From Fagopyrum homotropicum (Eukaryota; Streptophyta; Magnoliopsida; Caryophyllales; Polygonaceae): DNA of 64,000 bases. Location: the NCBI GenBank assembly GCA_033239125.1, contig BSWB01000007.1, positions 104,707,582-104,771,581 of the forward strand, in the 5' to 3' direction. This document shows positions 56,598 to 64,000 of this stretch, one piece after another. How positions within the stretch are numbered: the first letter of the stretch is position 1; each line of letters starts with the position of its first letter. Under the pieces are notes generated by a model. The model was not told where the DNA came from and made no database searches. It worked only from the letters and a program-made list of their open reading frames with translations. Position numbers and translations under genes: made by a program.

Positions 56598-57803
56598 TCT
56601 GATAAATATATTGTTGCGTGTATTACTTTGTTTTTCTATGAAAAGTTTTTTTCCCCTGAAAACAAGTATGTCGGGGGATTGGTAACCCTGGTCACATGTC
56701 CAATTATAACCGATCATCACCCCTATTTAAATATCAATCTTTCGCTAATCGCTAATATGTGGTCCTTTCACGTATCATAATCTTGATGAGCTCTTTAGTA
56801 CACCCAACTTTCACCCATATAGATCTTAGTTATGTTTTTTTTAAAAGGTTTGTCTTTACATGCATGATGCCAATGAGCCACATTTGTTGCTCTTATTATC
56901 TTTGTGTCTTTAGCACACCATCTCTTGGTATAACTATCACTCCCTTCCCTCAACCAGATTTGATTGCCTATAAAAATGTTGATAGGGGATACCTCAATAT
57001 TCGTCGTTCATGTCAAGATATTGTGTGTTGTTTAATGACATACTCTCTTTTGGTTTACCAAATGACATACTATGGTATATCGGTTTAGTGTAGGGTTGAA
57101 TATAAGTGAGCTTTGATGTTATCTTTGATTGCGCTTGATTTCTATAATGTATAACTTGAGCATCATGCCTGGCCAACAAAACATTTATTATTTATACGGG
57201 TAATATTACGTTTGGTCATACTCAAATTATGCGTTGTTTAGCTATTTTGCATCTTCTAGTTTCAACTACCAGTATATTAGTTGTTTCTCGAAGAACGTCA
57301 CTTTTTGATATAGCTCTATAGATTGTTGTTCTTTCATATTACGAGATATAACTTTAGGGGCGAGATAACATCATTTTAGAATATGTATTTATCTGCATAC
57401 TTCAACCACTACAAAGTTGAGATATTAACTTAATCTAGAGCATATGTAGGGTTCTTTTTGTTCTTGCATGTTTACAAAGATACCATATTTTTTCATAGTT
57501 TTCATCTCCCATAACTCCAGGGTCGCTTGGCTTATTGCTGTTGAGGATCATAATTGGTCGATGATGAATTGCCTTGAATCGATCCTACCCTACACTTCTT
57601 CTCTTTGGTTGCTGCTTTCATGCCAAACAAGACCCTAAACAACTCAGTTGAGAGCTCCAAGGCTGTTTCAGCAACCAATTGCAAGCAAGGGGTTAGGCTC
57701 GAAGCAACTAGACTATTAGGGATCCACCGCCTTTCTTCCTTTTCTCAATATCAACTCTTTCAAGCTTCTCAAATCTACCCTATCATCAAAAAGGAAAGTA
57801 TGA
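56598..57803. other. Spacer
   Basis: AT-rich, no recognised gene. Plus-strand frame 57605-57946 crosses the LTR boundary and is not a gene. Confidence 0.4.
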
Positions 57804-57808
57804 AACCC

Positions 57809-59554
57809 TGTTCGCTCCAAACGGTGTGTGCAAGCTTTAAATTTATAACCCTAGATGTAAGCTTTAAAACAAGGATGCGAACCCGCAGTGTACGGGTCAA
57901 TCGTAGTAAAAGCAAGGAATTTCAGGGGTCGATCACAGGGACTTAGTGAAACAAAGCCGGAATAGGTAAGCTTTAGCAATTACTAACCACAAAGTAATAA
58001 AACAATCAAAGATGATAAAAGTCAATAAAGGAAATATGCAATTCTAGGGATTAAAGCATCTAGTTGTGGTTCCAACTCAAGATCTAAAGATAAGCGGACA
58101 AAGCCGAGGTTTTTGCATAGGGAAGGCGTTACTAAAGTGGAATAGATCACCGGGTAAGTCTCACTACTCACTAATCCCAAACCGTAACTCCTATTACCGG
58201 GTAAGTCTCAAGGAATTAAGATAAAGAACTATAACCTCAAACTAACACACCATCTAAGGGAATAGAATCAAACTTTACCGGGTAAGTCTCAAGCTAACTC
58301 ACAAAGATGGGATGAAAGCACACTCAAACCCCAATAAAGGATAAACCTTTATTACCTACACTTATGATCTTAGGTAAACAAACTAAGGAATTACCGGGTA
58401 AGTCTCATCCTAGGCTTGCATTGAACCAGGAAAGGTGTAATAAGAATAGGATTTGGCAAACTCTAACACTTAACTCTCAGTTTCGGATCAGATAAGTCAC
58501 CTCGGTCAGCCAAATTCCACCCCGGCCGAGATGTTCATCGACTGAGCGAGACGCTTAGGGTTAAGGTAAAGACTCGAACTTTCAGGGTCCTACTGTGATT
58601 AAAGATTATTCTATCATTGTTTTTCCCCCAACCTTCAGTCAATCACCCTAGAATCACACAAAGAGATTAGCCACTCATCATCATGAAAGTATTAATCAAA
58701 TATATGGAGAAAAAGAGAATAATTGAACAAGAAAACCTTAATAGAAAGGCTTCAATAACTTAATCAATTATCAAACCAACATTGGATAGAAATCCAACAA
58801 GACAACAACAAAGAAGAGAATCTAAGATGATCTTACAAAAACCCTTCAAAAGCTATAAAAGCTATAGACTTTCTTCCTTCAACCTTCAAAAAGGTTCTTC
58901 AAATCTCCCAACTGGAGTATGGCTGCAGCGGTGTATTCGGATCTATGCGAGATGTATAGCATGATATGGATTTGTGGAAAATCCAACCCTTTTTATAGGA
59001 AAATTACTCTCCAAAGATTAGATATCTTAGAAAGATCTCTTCCCATAAAAATAGGTAAAATATATGATCTATCATATCTTCTTCCTTCCAGGAGCCAAGC
59101 CCAAAAATATAAGATCCTCTTTCCAAAGATAAAAGATCTCAGCCAAGAATAAAATATTCTCGCCGCGTCCCATGTGTTCGCCTCGGTCGAGTCGACTTCT
59201 CTGGATCACCTCGGTCGAGGTGAATCTGTAGTCAACCGAGGTGAATCATAACTGAATTGAAAATCTCTCAAATCTGGTCCAAAGTGAATCTTTAATCCAT
59301 GTCTATGCTTCCTGGATGTTTCCTAATTATGTTCCTGAATGTAGCTCCAATGACTCCTTAGCTCCTTTTGCTCCTTTTTGATGCAAAACGTGCCATTTTA
59401 CCTACGATTACAACAAAACTAGGTGTAGACCTCGATTTCCGTAAAGGTAGATGAAATGGTAATATAATCACATAATATACATACAAACATGCAGATTATT
59501 GAAGATAAAACGTCTAAACAAACCCCAAAATATAGACAATAATTCATGCTATCA
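57809..59554 (-). mobile_element. Solo LTR of a third Athila-like family
   Basis: 1746 bp, from TGTTCGCTCC to ATGCTATCA on the plus strand, flanked by perfect AACCC copies (57804-57808 and 59555-59559). Near its low-coordinate end it shares GCGAACCCGCAGTGTACGG with the LTRs of Athila A and B, and it also ends in an ATTCATGCTA-like stretch. No internal region is present, so it results from recombination between two LTRs. It contains five copies of ACCGGGTAAGTCTCA-type sequence between about 58150 and 58410. Confidence 0.9.
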
Positions 59555-59559
59555 AACCC

Positions 59560-62500
59560 TAATGGGGTTACCCAACATGACCCCGGAAACTAGGATTGAA
59601 CCCAAAAAAGACTAATGGACATTATTAAAAAAGTTAGGTGCTTGGCTAAGGATTTAGCGTACTTCTGCTCTTCTAGCACCATTATTTGGAGGTCATATCT
59701 AGTATTCAGAGCTAGCATCGATTTGGTACCGCTCTCACAACCGGCACTGAAACATTGCTTTACTCCAAAATATCCAGTCAACTGCTACCCCCTAAATCCA
59801 TACCAACCAAGGCATCACAGTAGCGGAATATCTTGGTTCCCTAGAATGAGGTTTCACTTTTTATGCATGCAGAATAACCATGAGCTTGATTAGTATTCGA
59901 AAATAGCCACAAGAAAGAAAAAAAATGGGGGAATATTGTTTTAATTGATTAATGGGAGTGAATTTTGAAAATTGTTGGTCATGAATTTATGGTAATATTC
60001 CAAATGCTTTGAGGGTGCCTATCTATTTTAACTCAGCTAATAAGCTTTAATTGGCTTTACATTATAGTAGTGTATGCTTCTTTTTCAATTTGGATCTTTA
60101 CGTAAGATGCTCTTAAGATCGTCGTCGTATATTGTTTATGCTCAAGTAGTGATGCAAGAGCTTTGACATTTCTCCCCAACTTGTAATATTTGGATCTTCT
60201 TTATTTTTCCCTCGACTCATTATTGCTTTACTTTATCAAACAAATTTAAATTGTAACCTTTATAACCATTTTTACAAAATTTTTAGAATTCTGACCGGCC
60301 TGTTTCTTCAACTTTGAAAACCGGTCATTACCGGATCTTTTCCTAATACTACCTCTAGGCCGAGCAAAAGTCCGCCGGTTCATCTAAATTGCAGTTTTCA
60401 GTCGAAACCAGACCCATATATTAGTTGGGACATTGATTTAACTATTTTAAGTTTTCGGTTTTTGGTTCAGTTCACAGTTTGATTTGCGGTTCAAACCAAA
60501 ATAATTAAAAACTAAGTATAAAATTAGAACAACCCAAATAACAGTTCAGGTACTTGAACTTTAGTATTGACTCCTTAGTCTCGACTTCTTTAGATCTAGA
60601 GTTAGGACAGCGAGCCGACCGCCACTGAGGGTGAGTTGGGAGGAAGAGTGACGGCGACTTGGAGTGGATTGGGAGAAAGAGCGACAATGGCCGCGACTAG
60701 GAGTGGGTTGGGAGGAAGGGCTTCTTCTTCGCTGTGGGACTTGATCTTTGAAATCTTTTATTTGTAATGTTTCGATGTTTCTAATTTTCGATTTGTAATC
60801 TCGATTGTTATGGTTCGAATGTTACAAGCTTCTGAATTGTATTTTTCAAATTGTAAGGTTGCGGTTTCTGACTTTTAGAGTTTTTTAGCCTTTCTCATTT
60901 ATAGTTTCTTTGAATCTGTGAGGGTGCACTTTCTGACTTTCAATTTAAATCTAAACCGAACAACAAATTTACTGTTCGAACCGAACCTCAACCGAAAATT
61001 GCGGTTGCAGTCCATGTTTTATGGATTTTTCGTTTGCGGTTCGGTGAGGCTTTAAAGATTTGCTTGACCTAGTCTTCTACAAGTCAAATGGAGCGAATCT
61101 TGACACCTTTATGTTCGATTCCTTCACAAAAGAGTAAAGTCCAAAAATTCATATCGAAAGCCCTGTTCAAATTTTGAGCTCGTATAGCTCGTAGACCAGC
61201 CGAACGCAAGCTCTTAAGTCTCATTTTAGTTTGGGCTCGTTTGAAGATGAGCTCGTCTGAGGCTATTTTACCATGTTTATCGACATTACATTCAAGACAC
61301 CCGAAGGAATCAACCAAAACATGTTAATATACATGTCGAGTGCGTTAAATTTGAAATACGTAAACTTGTATATTTTAACCACAAGTACAAGCTACATTAC
61401 AATTTACTATCGATGCCGAATCCAAGTTTGAAGCAAAATACACGTGCTATTACACGACATGTTCAAATCGGTACACGTTCAATTACAAACCACGGAACCA
61501 CATTAAAATACGAAAGCCTTATGTTCAATCACAACAAAGTCCTTGCAAGTATGGAGCATCAATCAGTTTGGAAATCTGCAATATTTAATTTAGTTCAAGG
61601 ATCATCTAGTTCAAAATTTATAAGTAAAGAAAATGAGATCTACGTCAACTAGGTTAGTGAGTACCAATCACAAACACGGGAATGCTTAAATGCATATGGG
61701 AAGGAAAGTTCTTACAAGCTTTCCCACATTCATTTCACACATTGAACCTTATAAAACTCTACTGAATGATTTGATAAACACGATTGGATCTAGAGCGATC
61801 CAATGATTCAAAACATACTTAGAACACACAAGAGTTTAGTGACGCCTGTTACAAGAGAGCCACAAAATAACAATCAAAACCACAATAGATCTTACGAAGA
61901 ACTATATACAAGAATAAGATGGATAGGAAAGAGCTCTGTAACAACCTTTTAGGCTACCGATTTGTACTTTGAGTCAAAGCAAGAGCAAGACGACATAGAA
62001 CACTCAAGAACAATCATGTGTGAAGCACTCAGCTCGGATCTCTCTCTGGGATACTCATATGTGTTTCTCTCTTCTCACTCACATCTAGGGTTCGAGAAGC
62101 TGAAGTGTTTCGGCGCACTAAATTTGGAAAGAGGCGAGGTAAGCTTAAGTACTCGGCGACGAGAAGCAACCCTCAAGCAACGCTGTGTTTCATCACCAAC
62201 GCATCGTTCCACCACTTTTGAGATCACGTGTTCCGCACATCCACAAAAGATAGGCTGGAGTTTATATTGTACCCCGGTCAACTGGGCCCAAACACTCTAC
62301 ATTCAGCCCATCATCAATTCAACCCAAGTACCATAACCACGCTTACCAAATCTGGCCTAACACTTACAGAAGTCTAGCCCGCTCTACATGGTTGACTCGA
62401 ACCGGGTTTAAACTAAATCCTAATAGATGGCCTCCTAAACTTGGTTCTAAAATTGTAAACTATAGTAGTGGATTAGGGGTACTTCTGTCCTTCATCAATC

Positions 62501-62734
62501 CAAGGATGCCATCTTCATGTACCATTCAATATGTAGAGAATCTTTGCAATAAGAGAACTTATCGTTGTGATGATCTTGGTGCCAAAGTCTGCTGGATTAA
62601 GATCTCCTTTAATCTTTTGCTTCACTAGATGCTTGTGCTTGACCCTCTTCCTTATGTAGTGATACTTGATATCTATATGCTTTTTCTTTCATGCATACAT
62701 TGGATCTTTACACAAATACAATGAACTTTGACTA
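59560..62734. other. Spacer, mostly unidentified
   Basis: No confident gene. A stretch at 60290-61060 is rich in GGTTCGG, CCGAAC and related motifs in both orientations and may be an old hAT-like element, but ends are not clear. Sequence at about 61750-62730 lies directly behind the copia RNase H and may include its 3' non-coding part and LTR; a minus-strand ATATAAAC at about 62260 would fit an LTR promoter. Boundaries are not resolved. Confidence 0.35.
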
Positions 62735-64000
62735 TCAGTATATGATTGGAACATAAGTCTTGTTCTCTATTTCATCCGACAATCCCTTGAGCCAAGTTGC
62801 CTCCTTAGCAGCTTCATTAGTAGCCATGTATTCAGCTTCAGTTGAAGATAGAGCTACCACAGACTGTTGTTGTGACTTCCAAGAGATACAATTACCTGCC
62901 CAGGTGAAGTAAATAGCAGTAATTGACTTCCTGTTATCTTTGTTACTAGCATAGTCAGAATTTACAAAGCCAACAAGATTAATACGAGAAATATATTCTT
63001 TATATACAAGACATTTTTCTTTAGTACCATATAGATATCTCAATAAGTATTTCATAGCATCCCAGTGAAACAGCCTAGGATTAGACATATATCTACTCAA
63101 CACAGATATACCAAAAGCAAGATCAGGTCGAGTACACAACATAACATACATAACAAAACCAACAACAACATCATAAGGTACTTTTGACAATGTATTTATA
63201 CCCTCTTCAGTGGTAGGACAATCCTTTTTAGATAACTCTAGGTGCCCTCTTAAAGGTATGGGTGCAGGTTTACCAATAAGCATTTTAAACTTTTGAAGCA
63301 CCTTATGCACATAGTTAGTTTGAGACAATAACATGGATTGCTTAGATCTATCTCTAATAATGGATATCCCTAAGATCTTTTTAGCATGACCAAGGTCTTT
63401 CATGTCAAAGTGGTTTTTCAGATCAAGTTTTATACTAGCAGACAGAACTTTAGAAGAAGATATAAGAATATGTCATCAACATAAAGTAACACATACAAGG
63501 GATCATGCTTCTTCACATTCTTAAAAAAAAACAAGTATCATATTCACTTCTGACATAGCCTAGTTTAATCATGCAAAAATCAAATTTTAGGTTCCATTGT
63601 CTAGGGGATTGTTTTAGTCCATAGATAGATTTTTTAAGGAGACTGCAAGCATTGAGATTTTTAGAGTCAACAAAGCCTTTAGGCTGAGACATGTATATAG
63701 TTTCAATTAAATCACCATGAAAGAATGCAGTCTTAACATCCATCTGTTCTAATTCCCAATCAAACACAACAATCATAGCAAGCATAAGTCTAAAGTTTTA
63801 TACTTAACCATTGGAACAAAAAAGTCATTATAGTCAATTCATTCTTTTTGAGTAAACCCCTTAGCTACTAGCCTAGCCTTATATTTGTTAGGTTCATTCA
63901 AAGATAGGCTTTCTTTGATTTTATAAATCCACCTACACTGCACTAACTGAGAACTATTTGGTTTATTAACTAAGGTCCACATATCATTAGCAAGAATATA
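62735..64000 (-). pseudogene. Ty1/copia reverse transcriptase-RNase H, decayed, runs off the edge
   Basis: In sense from the window edge: RWIYKIK, RLVAKGFTQKE followed by a TGA, a frameshift, LEQMDVKTAFFHGDL, SIYGLKQSPRQW, YVDD (about 63472-63483) in another frame, then 63403-62735 with MKDLGHAKKILGISI, TRPDLAFGISVLSRYM and the RNase H end SSTEAEYMA. It therefore has at least one nonsense codon and two frameshifts. The order and motifs are those of the copia RVT_2 domain. There is no evidence that it belongs to the gag at 3050-4198. Confidence 0.9.

Noticed and set aside
3050..64000. Copia gag at 3-4 kb and copia pol at 62.7-64 kb as one split element
   Set aside because: They are 58 kb apart, no shared LTR links them, and the pol runs off the window; nothing in the sequence supports one origin.

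Overview
This is nuclear DNA from a flowering plant, most likely a eudicot. The evidence is multi-exon genes with GT-AG introns, a RADIALIS-like MYB gene, and every major class of plant transposable element (Athila, copia, CACTA, MULE, hAT, LINE). I cannot name the species. Four gene loci look real: the 3' part of an ERD6-like sugar transporter (3-2282, +), a cluster of three RING-H2 genes (about 7.8, 38.4 and 42.2 kb, +), a small RADIALIS-like SANT gene (47.4-47.7 kb, -), and perhaps the first exon of an unknown gene (55.2-55.5 kb, -). Nearly all the rest is transposon sequence.

The centre of the window is a layered structure. A copia fragment (gag 3050-4198, primer site 4330-4342, LTR from 4343) received a 2.2 kb CACTA element. 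The block from within that copia LTR, through the CACTA element, to the end of a RING-H2 gene was then copied into three tandem units: 4377-34958, 34959-39116 and 39117-42956. Each unit is about 4 kb once later insertions are removed. The first RING copy was then split after codon 24 by a 13.1 kb Athila-type Ty3 element (A, 7879-34312, minus strand, target duplication CATGT/CATGC). Element A was itself split inside gag-pol by a second 13.3 kb Athila element (B, 17829-31115, minus strand, target duplication TTAGT). Each element has two LTRs of equal length (A 1684 bp, B 1754 bp) and a primer site matching tRNA-Asp. Both carry inactivating changes in gag-pol, while the ORF in the env position of B is intact.

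To the right lie a MULE-like element of 1.85 kb with 9-bp target duplications and an internal array of a CATACCAGAAATT unit (44522-46372), the RADIALIS-like gene with its own TATA box, a 158-bp hAT MITE with a perfect 8-bp duplication (48782-48939), a second CATACCAGAA array (about 49.7-49.95 kb), a decayed LINE (50377-54689, -), a second LINE 3' fragment (55857-56530, -), a 48-bp near-perfect palindrome (56550-56597), a solo LTR of a third Athila-like family with a perfect AACCC duplication (57809-59554), and a decayed copia pol running off the right edge (62735-64000, -).

No CRISPR array, operon or prokaryotic defence-type system is present. The most unusual signals are the ordered history of the RING locus, a deletion scar with locally copied filler in the third CACTA copy, and a CACGGCCGTG palindrome dispersed through LTRs, spacers and coding sequence of both Athila elements. 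LTR differences and repeat boundaries were judged by eye.
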